In this document: one piece after another, positions 1-8,538 of the stretch
Position numbering within the stretch: the first letter of the stretch is position 1
How the letters are laid out: each line of letters opens with the position of its first letter
DNA from: Halalkalibacter sp. APA_J-10(15)
GTDB taxonomy: Bacteria; Bacillota; Bacilli; Bacillales; Bacillaceae_D
DNA length: 64,000 bases
Direction: 5' to 3'
NCBI RefSeq assembly: GCF_023017105.1
Contig: NZ_JALKEV010000017.1
Coordinates: 53,109 to 117,108, forward strand
The notes under the pieces: model-generated
Seen by the model: only the letters and a program-made list of their open reading frames with translations
Database searches by the model: none
Told to the model about the DNA's origin: nothing
Position numbers and translations under genes: made by a program

Positions 1-51
1 GAACAACCACCTCTTGCACCTAATCGGAAAAAGATTGCAAAAGATACATAG
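1..51 (+). CDS. C-terminal end of an unidentified protein (partial)
   Basis: An open frame enters from the left edge and ends with TAG at 49-51, giving 16 residues ending in the basic tail PNRKKIAKDT. An inverted repeat follows directly, which supports a real gene end. Too little is present to name the protein. Confidence 0.5.
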   Translation, partial: EQPPLAPNRKKIAKDT

Positions 52-58
52 TCATTAA

Positions 59-88
59 ATTACACCTCCCGTTTAGTGGAGGTGTAAT
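59..88 (+). terminator. Hairpin terminator after the partial gene
   Basis: An 11-bp perfect stem, ATTACACCTCC (59-69) against GGAGGTGTAAT (78-88), with an 8-nt loop. It lies 8 nt after the stop codon of the partial gene. The T-run is displaced (about 113-121), so termination strength is uncertain. Confidence 0.6.
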
Positions 89-158
89 GGGCTTTGAATC
101 GTTTTGTTCACTCATTTTTTTATCATTCTTGCTTTTTCTGATTTTTAAGCAAAAATAG

Positions 159-188
159 TTGACACCAAAAATAAACTTATGATATTAT
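159..188 (+). promoter_or_regulatory. Sigma-A-type promoter of the CarD gene
   Basis: TTGACA (159-164) is followed after 18 bp by TATTAT (183-188), a 5/6 match to the -10 consensus. It lies about 68 bp before the chosen TTG start of the CarD-like gene. Confidence 0.6.
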
Positions 189-255
189 TAAAAATTTGAT
201 AAAAAATAATATATATGTTAAAATTAAGAGGTTATCATATATGGAGGTGGATTAT

Positions 256-717
256 TTGTTTCAAATTGGCGATACTATCGTTTATCCAATGCACGGAGCA
301 GGTATAATTAAAGCCATAGAGGAAAAGGAAATCTCAGGGGAAAAACAACAGTATTATGTCATAAACATGTCAATCAGTAATATGCAAGTCATGATCCCAA
401 CGGGTAAAGTATTGAATTCATGTATACGCCCTATTACGGACATCATTGCATTAAAACACATCATACACATTTTTCAGCATGGAGAATCAGATAGATTACT
501 GCCTTGGAAGCAAAGGTATAAAGTGAATACAGACAAAATAAGAACCGGAAATATAAAAGATTGTGCTGAAGTTGTACGTGATTTAATGCGCATGAAGAAA
601 GAAAAAGCACTTAATACAAGCGAAAAAAAAATGCTAGATAACGCACATGAATTTTTGATTAGTGAACTTGGATTAATTAAAGGGATTACTGAAAATCAAA
701 TAAAAAGCTTCTATTAA
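256..717 (+). CDS. CarD/CdnL-family transcription regulator
   Basis: The 153-residue protein begins MFQIGDTIVYPMHGAG, the typical start of the CarD/CdnL RNA-polymerase-interacting domain (residues 1-60), followed by a helical C-terminal half with the motif VRDLMRMKKEKALNTSEKKM. Family members bind the RNAP beta subunit and stabilise open complexes at promoters. An upstream ATG at 196 is in frame, but GGAGGTGG at 243-250 lies six bases before the TTG at 256, and the family alignment also begins there, so TTG 256 is preferred. It is monocistronic with its own promoter. Function is inferred from the family. Confidence 0.85.
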   Translation: MFQIGDTIVYPMHGAGIIKAIEEKEISGEKQQYYVINMSISNMQVMIPTGKVLNSCIRPITDIIALKHIIHIFQHGESDRLLPWKQRYKVNTDKIRTGNIKDCAEVVRDLMRMKKEKALNTSEKKMLDNAHEFLISELGLIKGITENQIKSFY

Positions 718-719
718 TG

Positions 720-1245
720 ATCATGTATGACATCCCTCGAATATTAAAAGTAACTCTCTTCAAAAACATTCTACTTCTTCAACTCACCTATAGAGCACTA
801 ACCTCTTTTGTTGTTTCTACAATCTAATCCATTTTTATTTTATGAACGTTTACGTTTCATTAAATAACCCAATAAAATAGTCACTTGATTTTTGCAATCC
901 TGATTCACACTGGCACGGACAAGGAGCCGTAAGGATGGAAGAGAGGTAGGGCTTTCATTGTTTTAGGTATACAATATTATTTAAGTCATTATTTCTAGAT
1001 TTTTTTACATCCGCTAAGAAAGGGAAGCTTTGCGTAAAAGAGAAAATCATTGGTAAAACCATATGATCAACGACAAAAATGGTTCCCAGACGAGGAAACC
1101 ATTTTTATTTACATATCAACAGAAGAGATCACGGGTAATCGTTTAAAATCCTTGGGATGGCCAACAAAAAAACATACGCTGAAAATTAGTTCACTTGTTG
1201 AACGGTCCATAATTTGTAACCTAATCCCATCCTTACTATAGCCAA
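720..1245. other. Intergenic region with one orphan palindrome
   Basis: No convincing gene is seen. An imperfect palindrome ATGAACGTTTACGTTTCAT lies at 842-860 and resembles a LacI-type operator, but no nearby gene is obviously controlled by it. A short plus-strand frame at 1050-1241 has no ribosome site and spans a hairpin, so it is not called. Confidence 0.4.
1075..1106 (-). terminator. Terminator downstream of the MetE-like gene
   Basis: AAAAATGGTT (1075-1084) pairs with AACCATTTTT (1097-1106) across a 12-nt loop. A-rich and T-rich flanks let it work in either direction. It is about 140 bp beyond the stop of the minus-strand MetE-like gene. Confidence 0.45.
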
Positions 1246-1247
1246 AT

Positions 1248-2351
1248 TCATCCCCAAATTTCTTTTGACATATCAATGATATATTTCAACTTTGCCCATT
1301 GCTCATCTTCCGTTAAAATATTTCCATGATGAGTAGAAGCAAAGCCACATTGCGGACTAATACACAATTGCTCTAGTGGCACAAATTGTGTCGCCTCTTT
1401 TACACGAGCTTTTACCGTTTCTTTATCCTCTAATTTCCCATGCTTTGATGTGAACAGCCCTAATACAACATATGCCCCTCCATTAGGAATATAGTCCAAC
1501 GGTTCAAAATTACCTGAACGGTCATCATCATATTCTAGGAAAAATGCATCTACTTTTTCCTTAGCAAATAAAGTTGGGGCAATTTTGGCATAGCTTCCTT
1601 CAAAAGCCCATTTCGAACGATAGTTTCCACGACAAAGATGAGTCGTGACAATTAAATCCTCTGGTTTATCTTCTAACACACCGTTGGACACTCGTAAAGC
1701 TAAATCAATTAATTCCTCCCTTGAAAAGCCACTGTCGTTAAAAGGGATCCCTTCTGAATTAAGTCCAGCAATATAAACATCATCTAATTGAATATAACGA
1801 CAGCCCGCATCATAAAACGCTCTTAAAGCATCACGATACGTCTGAATAATATCTGTGGCATAGTCTTCAATATCTGGATAAATATCTAGATTACGGATCC
1901 CGGCATTAAATAATTGATTTGGACTTGGAATCGTTTGTTTGGCAACAGCACGGTCTCCAACGATTTCTTTAAATTGGATAAATTCTTTAATATGCGGATG
2001 ATCAACGTTAAACGATATCTTGCCGTTTACTCGTATATTGTATCTCTCCGTTTCCTCTCCTTTGAATTGATAACCTTGTTCAGGAACATAACCTTCCACC
2101 CCATTTAAATGCTCGAGAAAATCTGTATGCCAAAACCTACGGCGAAACTCACCATCTGTCACAGCCTCAAGACCAACCTCAATTTGTTTATCAACGACCT
2201 TCTTAATTTCTTCTGTTTCAATTTCATGTAATTGTTGAGCTGTAAGAGCCCCTTCTTGGAAATCCTTTCTAGCCTTATGAATTCTTTCTGGTCGTAGTAA
2301 GCTTCCTACGTGATCTGCTCTAAATGGAACGTTCACTTTTGTTAGTGTCAT
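1248..2351 (-). CDS. YxjG/YxjH-type MetE-like methyltransferase
   Basis: The 367-residue protein matches the C-terminal catalytic domain of cobalamin-independent methionine synthase, as in Bacillus YxjG/YxjH. Probable zinc ligands are visible as H238 and C240 (motif THLCRGN) and C335 (SPQCGFAS). The N-terminal half of full MetE is absent, which is normal for this subfamily. The role is presumably methyl transfer to homocysteine or a related thiol; the donor is unknown. It lies directly downstream of a LysR gene on the same strand, which probably regulates it. No S-box riboswitch is seen in the 114-bp gap. Confidence 0.85.
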   Translation of the reverse strand: MTLTKVNVPFRADHVGSLLRPERIHKARKDFQEGALTAQQLHEIETEEIKKVVDKQIEVGLEAVTDGEFRRRFWHTDFLEHLNGVEGYVPEQGYQFKGEETERYNIRVNGKISFNVDHPHIKEFIQFKEIVGDRAVAKQTIPSPNQLFNAGIRNLDIYPDIEDYATDIIQTYRDALRAFYDAGCRYIQLDDVYIAGLNSEGIPFNDSGFSREELIDLALRVSNGVLEDKPEDLIVTTHLCRGNYRSKWAFEGSYAKIAPTLFAKEKVDAFFLEYDDDRSGNFEPLDYIPNGGAYVVLGLFTSKHGKLEDKETVKARVKEATQFVPLEQLCISPQCGFASTHHGNILTEDEQWAKLKYIIDMSKEIWG

Positions 2352-2465
2352 AACAAATCTCCCTCTCTCTTTTGCAAGCTTTCTTTCTCTGACTTACGGT
2401 AAGTGTAGCACGTGGAAATGGTTATACGGTAACGCGTAAAATCTATCTCTCATTATAGCTTTCAC

Positions 2466-3383
2466 CTATAACTGATTCAGTTCTTCTTGAATCGATTCTT
2501 TTAAATATTGAATATAAATGTTAGCTAACGTACTATGTGTCACATGTCTATGGGTGATGTAACCAACATTAATCCGTTCATCTACCTTCAAAGGAACAGA
2601 AATGATATCCTTGCTATTTAATTTATGGCTAATGACACCCGTTGAAATCGTATAGCCATCTAAGCCAATTAATAAGTTAAATAACGTCGCTCGATCCGTA
2701 ACGCGAATATTCTTCGGTCTAGAAAGAGTGCTAAGAATCTCTTCTGAAAAATAAAACGAGTTGTAATCTCCCTGCTCATAAGAAAGATACGGATAGGGTT
2801 TCATGTCCGCTAAAGTCACATACTCCTTTTTCGCAAGCGGATTCGTTGAGCTAATAAAAACATGGGGTTCGGCAGTAAACAGCTCATGGAACTGTAAATT
2901 ACCTTCTCTTAGAAACTTCTTAATAACCTTCTGATTAAATTCATTTACATATAAAACACCAATTTCACTTCGCAAGTTTTTCACATCATCTATGATTTCA
3001 AAGGTCTTCGTTTCTCGTAAAGTAAAGTCGAATTCGTCACGATCATATTCCTTTAACAATCGAACAAAAGCACTGACTGCAAAGGCATAATGCTGAGTTG
3101 ACACAGAAAAATGCTGCTGAGTTGATCGTGTTTTCATATAGCGTTTCTCTAACAGCTCACTCTGCTCCACAACCTGTCTAGCATAACCTAGAAACTCAGA
3201 CCCTTCTGGGGTAATTGTAATCCCTTTATTCGACCGAAAAAAAATCGAGATCCCAACCTCAGCCTCTAGCTCACTCAATGCGTTTGAAAGACTAGGCTGA
3301 CTAATAAATAACGTTTGAGCTGCTTTATTAATCGACCGACTTCTTGCTACTTCGATCACATATTTTAATTGTTGTAATGTCAT
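2466..3383 (-). CDS. LysR-family transcription regulator
   Basis: 305 residues with an N-terminal winged HTH (about 2-60; AAQTLFISQPSLSNALSELE) and a substrate-binding domain (about 90-300). It lies 114 bp upstream of the MetE-like gene on the same strand, suggesting control of sulfur/methionine metabolism by analogy to CysL/YtlI-type regulators. A shrunken and decayed copy of this same gene is found at 8278-8508, so it has been duplicated locally. Confidence 0.85.
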   Translation of the reverse strand: MTLQQLKYVIEVARSRSINKAAQTLFISQPSLSNALSELEAEVGISIFFRSNKGITITPEGSEFLGYARQVVEQSELLEKRYMKTRSTQQHFSVSTQHYAFAVSAFVRLLKEYDRDEFDFTLRETKTFEIIDDVKNLRSEIGVLYVNEFNQKVIKKFLREGNLQFHELFTAEPHVFISSTNPLAKKEYVTLADMKPYPYLSYEQGDYNSFYFSEEILSTLSRPKNIRVTDRATLFNLLIGLDGYTISTGVISHKLNSKDIISVPLKVDERINVGYITHRHVTHSTLANIYIQYLKESIQEELNQL

Positions 3384-3733
3384 CTAAACCCTCCGTTTTA
3401 TGTTTAACATTATAGGAGCATACATTTATTTTATCGTTTGTCATTCTATCGAGATTTAGACAATTAGCCTTCTAATTCAATTAGACATTTCCCACTCTCC
3501 CATAACAAATTTAAGTAGCTTCTTCATAGGGAAGTTACCACTTCTTACAAAGATTATCAACATTTCAGAGTAACTATAAATGAGTATTCAATCTTTTTAA
3601 CAGATAACGGTTATTCCTCATTTCTAAGTGCTTTCGCTAAAAACTCTACATAAAAGTCAACAAGCGCAATTGAAAAGAAATATTTGTACTCAGTTATTGC
3701 TATAATCAAAGAAAGTAGAGGAGGAGGATATTT
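3384..3733. other. Divergent intergenic region (LysR / AHSA1 gene)
   Basis: Holds the promoters for the LysR gene (minus) and the SRPBCC gene (plus). TATAAT at 3701-3706 fits a -10 for the plus-strand gene, but no well-spaced -35 was found. Nothing else is recognised. Confidence 0.35.
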
Positions 3734-4162
3734 ATGGAAAATATTGAACAACTACAAATCGTACATGCACCTGCAGCATTAGTGTATAAAGCTTTAACGA
3801 CAGCAAAGGGGTTATCTGAAGTGTGGACCCGCGATCTTACAGTCCATGATCAGATTGGAAAAGTCAATGAGTTTCATTTCGGGGACAACGATTTAACAAA
3901 GATGCAAATTGTAGAGCTAACTCCATTTAAAAGAATAGAATGGCTATGTACAGAATCAGATCCAGAGTGGGTCGGTACTACGATATCATTTGAATTAAAC
4001 GAGAAAGGTAGTAAAACAGAAATTATTTTGCGTCATATGAATTGGAAGGAAGTTACCGACTTCTATCGTTTCTGCAATTACAATTGGGCGATGTTTTTAT
4101 ATAGCCTAAAAAATTATTGCGAGGAGGATACTGGACTCCCCTATCAAGATCGGAAATTCTGA
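3734..4162 (+). CDS. SRPBCC/AHSA1-family protein
   Basis: 142 residues with the helix-grip fold pattern of the AHSA1 (activator of Hsp90 ATPase-like) family: N-terminal APAALVYKALTTAKGLSEVWT, a central beta stretch including RIEWLCTESDPEWVGTTISFEL, and a C-terminal helix with NWAMFLYSLKNYCE. These proteins bind small hydrophobic ligands; the ligand is unknown. A GAGGAGGA ribosome site precedes the ATG and a strong terminator follows, so it is a single-gene unit. Confidence 0.8.
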   Translation: MENIEQLQIVHAPAALVYKALTTAKGLSEVWTRDLTVHDQIGKVNEFHFGDNDLTKMQIVELTPFKRIEWLCTESDPEWVGTTISFELNEKGSKTEIILRHMNWKEVTDFYRFCNYNWAMFLYSLKNYCEEDTGLPYQDRKF

Positions 4163-4217
4163 TGCAAACTCCATTAACAGTTTATAAAATTAAATAGTAG
4201 TTAACACTATGATCATT

Positions 4218-4252
4218 CAGCCCATAACTTTGTTGTTATGGGCTGCATTTTT
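4218..4252 (+). terminator. Rho-independent terminator
   Basis: Perfect 11-bp stem CAGCCCATAAC / GTTATGGGCTG (4218-4228 and 4235-4245) with a 6-nt loop followed by CATTTTTACG. It terminates the AHSA1-family gene. Confidence 0.85.
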
Positions 4253-4366
4253 ACGTTTTCTCAGCTCACATGTTGTATGTCCATTAAAATGAAATGACGT
4301 CCTATTTATCTATAAAAGCTTGTATTTCTAAAATTAAGTGTCATGTCTCAAGCCAAAAGACTTTCT

Positions 4367-5125
4367 TCAACAGTTTTTTACAAATTCGTATGTCATCTCA
4401 GCCACCTTACGATTTCCTGCTTCTGAAAAACCATGGCCTTCTCCTGGAAATACTACCATTCTAGCATGAGGATACAGCTTTGCTGCTCTTTCCCCATATT
4501 CAAGTTCCACAATCTCATCTTGATCCCCATGTAAAATCAATACATTTTTATCGTATTCTCCAATATGTTCAAATACATCATACCCATGAATAGATTCAAA
4601 AAAGATTCTTCCCAATGTGACGCCCCATATTTCCCATGTATTAGGAATTCGATCAAGCGTGGGGAATCTTTCATTCCAATCATACGGGATACAAAATGCA
4701 GGATATAATAATAAAATCCCTTTAATTTCCTCTATGTATTCCTCCGCCGCTAATGCTGTTACCAATCCGCCTTGACTACCTCCAAAGAGAAAGATATTAT
4801 CACAATCAACATTCTCCCAATCTCTTACCGTATCAATAACAGCACACAAATCTTCCTTCTCTGTAAAAATAGACATTTCAGTAGTCTTAAGGTCACTTTT
4901 CGTCTTTACTGACCCACCGCAAAAGTCGAAGCAAAAAGACCCCACACCATTTGTAGCCAAATATTCACTATTTCTTGCAAAATCCTCATTCGTACCGTTA
5001 AAACCATGACTGAAAATAACGACAGGACTCTTTTCGCTATTATTTGGCATATAGGAAACACCATAAATTTCCCTTCCACGATGTTTAATCCTCACTTCAT
5101 TTTTGAAACAATCAGTCATTTTCAA
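4367..5125 (-). CDS. Alpha/beta hydrolase (S9/dienelactone-hydrolase-like)
   Basis: 252 residues with an oxyanion-region motif FSHGFNG (38-44), nucleophile elbow GGSQGG with S118, acid D203 in HGDQDE and H231 in GEGHGF: a complete triad. There is no signal peptide, so it is probably cytoplasmic. It resembles serine-aminopeptidase-like esterases; the substrate cannot be read from the sequence. It is transcribed alone, divergent from the MBL gene, with a MITE in the intervening region. Confidence 0.8.
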   Translation of the reverse strand: MKMTDCFKNEVRIKHRGREIYGVSYMPNNSEKSPVVIFSHGFNGTNEDFARNSEYLATNGVGSFCFDFCGGSVKTKSDLKTTEMSIFTEKEDLCAVIDTVRDWENVDCDNIFLFGGSQGGLVTALAAEEYIEEIKGILLLYPAFCIPYDWNERFPTLDRIPNTWEIWGVTLGRIFFESIHGYDVFEHIGEYDKNVLILHGDQDEIVELEYGERAAKLYPHARMVVFPGEGHGFSEAGNRKVAEMTYEFVKNC

Positions 5126-5253
5126 ACCTCCAACACTTCGATTTTATAACGAATTGAAGAACATATAGAAACAGAACGTTTTTGCTTACAATTGCTTCTA
5201 ACATAATTTCAACAAGAACAGGAAATAAACCTGCATGGTTGATCTATATTTTC

Positions 5254-5426
5254 GAGGCCACTGAAAAAGTTTGGTTTTAACTTTTTCAGTGGCTTTGAAG
5301 TAATGTGCGTAGCCGTTGCCCGATTTTGAAAGCCTTGCAATGAGTGGGTTTCTCATAGCAAGGCGCGCAACGAGCGGAGCCATTACTCTTCCTTGAGTTA
5401 CTAGAAAGGACTTTTTCAGTGACCTC
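5254..5426. mobile_element. 173-bp MITE with terminal inverted repeats and 8-bp target duplication
   Basis: The ends are imperfect inverted repeats: GAGGCCACTGAAAAAGT at 5254-5270 and the complement of GAGGTCACTGAAAAAGT at 5410-5426. The element is flanked on both sides by the 8-bp direct repeat ATATTTTC (5246-5253 and 5427-5434). One end folds into a 37-nt subterminal palindrome (about 5258-5294). The minus-strand open frame inside it (5198-5428) crosses both ends and is not taken as a gene. No transposase is encoded, so it must be moved by a related IS elsewhere. The IS family is not assigned. Confidence 0.85.
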
Positions 5427-5555
5427 ATATTTTCACTCTTCTTTGATAATGTTGGAACTACGAGTATATGGTTCCATCCTTTTCACACATCGTTCATATT
5501 CAGTTCATTTAAATGTTCTATAATAAGAGGAAGATTAGTTGTTTGGAGGTTTAAA

Positions 5556-6662
5556 ATGAGAAAAGTCGCTATCGTTTTACTAGGATTAGGAGTGATCGGA
5601 GTCGTTGTAGGCGTTCTGTTTTTGAATTTTCATCCGACATTTGGTGGGAGTCCAACGAATGAACAGAGAGAAGCCTATAGTCAGCTTGAGAACTATGTGG
5701 ATGGGCAGTTTGTGAATGAGCATGAAGTCGATATGGGGATGGATGTCACGACGATGTTTTCGCTTCTACGTGATTGGGTGAGTCGTGATGAGGATCGTCA
5801 TCCACTTAATGATCTTCCTATTTCGTCCTTTGATTGGGAGAAGATCAAAAGTGAAAAAGACAGTCTCACTTGGTTTGGGCACTCGAATTTTTTACTAAGC
5901 ATTGATGGTAAAAAGATATTGATTGACCCCATGTTCGGTGAAGTGGCTTCTCCAGTTTCATTTGTAGGAAGCACAAGGTTCAGTGATGACTTATTACATG
6001 TCATTGATGAATTGCCTCCAATCGATGCAGTGTTCATTACGCATGATCATTATGATCATTTGGATTACCCATCGATTGTTGAGCTAATTGATAAGGTGGA
6101 GCACTTCTTTGTTCCTCTCGGAGTCGACGCTCATCTATTAGAGTGGGGCGTTCAAAGTGAGAGCATTACCGCATTGAATTGGTGGGACGAGGTAGAGTGG
6201 GATGGATTAACGATTGCCTCAGTTCCCGCTCAGCATTATTCTGGAAGAGGGCTTTGGGACCGAAATCAAACGTTATGGTCTGGCTGGGTCATTCTAGGCG
6301 AACAAACGAGACTATTCACGAGTGGTGATTCTAGCTACGGTCCACACTTTGAACAAATTGGCGAAGCGTATGGTCCGTTTGACCTCACCTTAATCGAAGG
6401 TGGGCAATATGATGAGCGTTGGTCCTACTCTCATATGTTCCCAGAGGAATCGGTGCAGGCTCATAACGATGTTAATGGGGAAACGATGATGCTCATGCAC
6501 TGGGGTGCTTTTACTTTAGCGTATCACGGCTGGTCAGAACCAGTCGAACGCGCCCTTCTTGCAGCAGAAGAGCTAGACGTGCATCTCATCGCACCGAAAA
6601 TTGGCGAAACCGTTGATCTTGAAGAGTTAGACGTGCCTGTTTCTACTTGGTGGGATTTATAG
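5556..6662 (+). CDS. Membrane-anchored metallo-beta-lactamase-fold hydrolase (NAPE-PLD/UlaG-like)
   Basis: 368 residues: an N-terminal membrane anchor or uncleaved signal (about 5-24), then an MBL domain. Metal ligands are visible as H163, H165, D167, H168 in THDHYDHLD, H227 (PAQHYSG), D258 (TSGDSSYG) and H315 (MHWGAF). The order and WFGHSNFLL motif match the N-acyl-phosphatidylethanolamine phospholipase D-like branch. It probably acts on the outer face of the membrane; the substrate is unknown. A TTTGGAGGT ribosome site precedes the ATG. Confidence 0.85.
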   Translation: MRKVAIVLLGLGVIGVVVGVLFLNFHPTFGGSPTNEQREAYSQLENYVDGQFVNEHEVDMGMDVTTMFSLLRDWVSRDEDRHPLNDLPISSFDWEKIKSEKDSLTWFGHSNFLLSIDGKKILIDPMFGEVASPVSFVGSTRFSDDLLHVIDELPPIDAVFITHDHYDHLDYPSIVELIDKVEHFFVPLGVDAHLLEWGVQSESITALNWWDEVEWDGLTIASVPAQHYSGRGLWDRNQTLWSGWVILGEQTRLFTSGDSSYGPHFEQIGEAYGPFDLTLIEGGQYDERWSYSHMFPEESVQAHNDVNGETMMLMHWGAFTLAYHGWSEPVERALLAAEELDVHLIAPKIGETVDLEELDVPVSTWWDL

Positions 6663-6690
6663 TTCTTACTAGTGTGACAATTAGCATTGA

Positions 6691-6760
6691 CAATAGGAAG
6701 CGGGGGATGTGGAACAGATTCATCTACATCTCACGCTTCCTTATTGTAAACACTTTTTTG
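6691..6760 (+). terminator. Terminator of the MBL gene
   Basis: CAATAGGAAGCG (6691-6702) pairs with CGCTTCCTTATTG (6734-6746, one bulge), with GATGT/ACATC continuing the stem inward. A T-rich stretch (CACTTTTTTG) follows. Confidence 0.65.
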
Positions 6761-6867
6761 TGTAATTATATTTTTATCACTCTATAAAAAAATACATGTA
6801 TGTGTTTGACCGTGGCTCCCTTGTCTAAATACGCTTTGATCGCATGACAGATGATGACTACTTTTTT

Positions 6868-7929
6868 CTATTTACTAATCAATTGATAACCATACCCCTC
6901 TAACAGTTTTTCGACAGATTCTAAAGAATATGTATCATCATAACTATCCGAGTATTCGTTTATTTCTGCTACATTTGCCTTATTATTCTCATCAAGGATT
7001 ATGTCAGTAAAACCATAGATCGCAGTAAATGTTCTTTCTAGTTTCTCATCTGACCCATAGCTCTTAATTGTATATACACTCACTAAAGTTCCATTACTAG
7101 GAGAATTACCCCAGATTGAGTTCGAATCTTCATCTCGTTTAAATTGTCTATAATATGTACTTTCTTTAATAATTTCATATTTATAAAAACCCCATGGAGA
7201 ATCTTGGTATTCCCTATTTATCCCTTCGCTAATTAATCGTTCTATATCTTCTAAATTAGCGATGTCTGATGGGCTCTCGGCAACCTCTTCTAAACCAGAT
7301 GCTTGAAATTGCACCGCTCCCTCACCTGTAAGAACATAACCGAGAGATGGCAAAGAATCTTTGGCATCTTCTGTCAAACCCACGACTACTGTATCTCCAT
7401 TTTTTATCTCACCGTCTTGAGAGCTTTCAAAGGTTAATTTGCTTAAATCATCAATGAATGTTGTATCAATCATTAATGACCCTTTTCCACTCACCCCATT
7501 AAAATTAACAACTACATTTTTCTCAATTTCCTCATCACTTAATTGTTTTGGCTCATCTAACCCTGAAACAGTTACCTTCAACTCATCTTTGGTGGTTAGT
7601 TTTTTTGTTTTATTTTCGTCAACCATTAGTTTAACCACAACTTCGTCCCCATTCGATAAATCATTAACATGAACTAATTCGATACTATACGCAGTTAACA
7701 TATTGTCTATCTCATTTAGCGTCTTGAGATCAATATCAAAAAGCTCTTTTGACAATTCAAACGTATCATTTACTAATCGATCTTCATCAATTTCATATGT
7801 GGCAGTTCCAAACGTATCATAACCATCAAAATACACTTCTACATAATCTGATAATTCGGCTTTTGATCCACAGGCTGCTAGAATAATAACCGCCCCAATA
7901 ACTAGGTACTTTCTCATAAAATCACCCAT
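6868..7929 (-). CDS. Lipoprotein with two tandem repeat domains
   Basis: 353 residues with a lipoprotein signal peptide and lipobox LAAC (Cys20). Two related segments of about 85-90 residues follow (YVEVYFDGYDTFGTATYEID near 29-48 and NVVVNFNGVSGKGSLMID near 140), each ending with a beta stretch of the type KNGDTVVVGL or SNGDEVVVKL. A unique C-terminal domain follows. It is presumably anchored on the outer membrane face. I do not recognise a named family. Two starts are possible, at 7929 (after GGGGGT) and at 7917 (after GGGTGA); both keep the signal peptide. Confidence 0.7.
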   Translation of the reverse strand: MGDFMRKYLVIGAVIILAACGSKAELSDYVEVYFDGYDTFGTATYEIDEDRLVNDTFELSKELFDIDLKTLNEIDNMLTAYSIELVHVNDLSNGDEVVVKLMVDENKTKKLTTKDELKVTVSGLDEPKQLSDEEIEKNVVVNFNGVSGKGSLMIDTTFIDDLSKLTFESSQDGEIKNGDTVVVGLTEDAKDSLPSLGYVLTGEGAVQFQASGLEEVAESPSDIANLEDIERLISEGINREYQDSPWGFYKYEIIKESTYYRQFKRDEDSNSIWGNSPSNGTLVSVYTIKSYGSDEKLERTFTAIYGFTDIILDENNKANVAEINEYSDSYDDTYSLESVEKLLEGYGYQLISK

Positions 7930-8277
7930 AAATTTTATACCCCCAAAATATTATTTAGTTATATAGACCTAATAACAAAGTATATAGTACCATAAATCTT
8001 AAAATACATCAGCCTATTTGCTGATAATTATTGAATTTTTTTGAAATATTATTAAATAAAGTGGATTTGGATAAATAAACAATATGAGGAATTCTATTGG
8101 AAGGTTATAACGGAGAAAGTATTATTATTTGTTAGCTCGTTAAAATTATATTCACCATGTCTGGAATCAATATGTTCAGAATACGTCAATTTCCTATTTT
8201 TATTAACTGTTTTATAGGTAGATGTTCAAAAGTTATCACCACAAAAAAACGAAAACGACTAAACATCTTTAAAAATA
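7930..8277. other. Intergenic region, nothing recognised
   Basis: AT-rich DNA between the lipoprotein gene start and the decayed LysR copy. No open frame with a ribosome site, no hairpin of note and no repeat was seen. Confidence 0.4.
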
Positions 8278-8508
8278 CAACGAATTAAAATCTCCTTGCT
8301 CATAATAAAGATACGGATATGGTTCCATTTCTTCTAAAGTCACATACTCCTTTTTCGCAAAAGGATTCGTTGAGCTAATAAAAACAAGGGGTTCGGCTGT
8401 AACCAGCTTTGAAAGGCTAGGCTGACTAATAAAATAACCTTTGAGCTGCTTTATTTATCGACCGCCTTCTTGCTACTTCGTTCACATATTTTAATTGTTG
8501 TAACGTCA
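8278..8508 (-). pseudogene. Decayed, internally deleted copy of the LysR gene
   Basis: Minus-strand DNA here is closely similar to two separate parts of the LysR gene at 2466-3383: 8278-8404 matches about 2755-2882, and 8405-8508 matches about 3283-3383. About 400 bp between them is missing, joined at AGC/TTTG. Extra bases (for example in the AATAAAATAACC stretch) break the frame. It keeps the first ~33 codons and a fragment of the ligand-binding domain, so it is non-functional. It lies just after the BadF-type ATPase gene. Confidence 0.85.
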
Positions 8509-8538
8509 TGTGCACACTCCGTTGTATGTTCATCCAAT

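Noticed and set aside
1050-1241. Plus-strand 63-codon open frame
   Set aside because: No ribosome site, spans a hairpin terminator and gives no recognisable protein.
2352-2465. S-box (SAM) riboswitch before the MetE-like gene
   Set aside because: The gap is too short and none of the conserved S-box elements are seen, unlike B. subtilis yxjG/yxjH.
5198-5428. Minus-strand 76-codon open frame covering the MITE
   Set aside because: It crosses both element ends and the target duplication; it is better explained as translation of the MITE.
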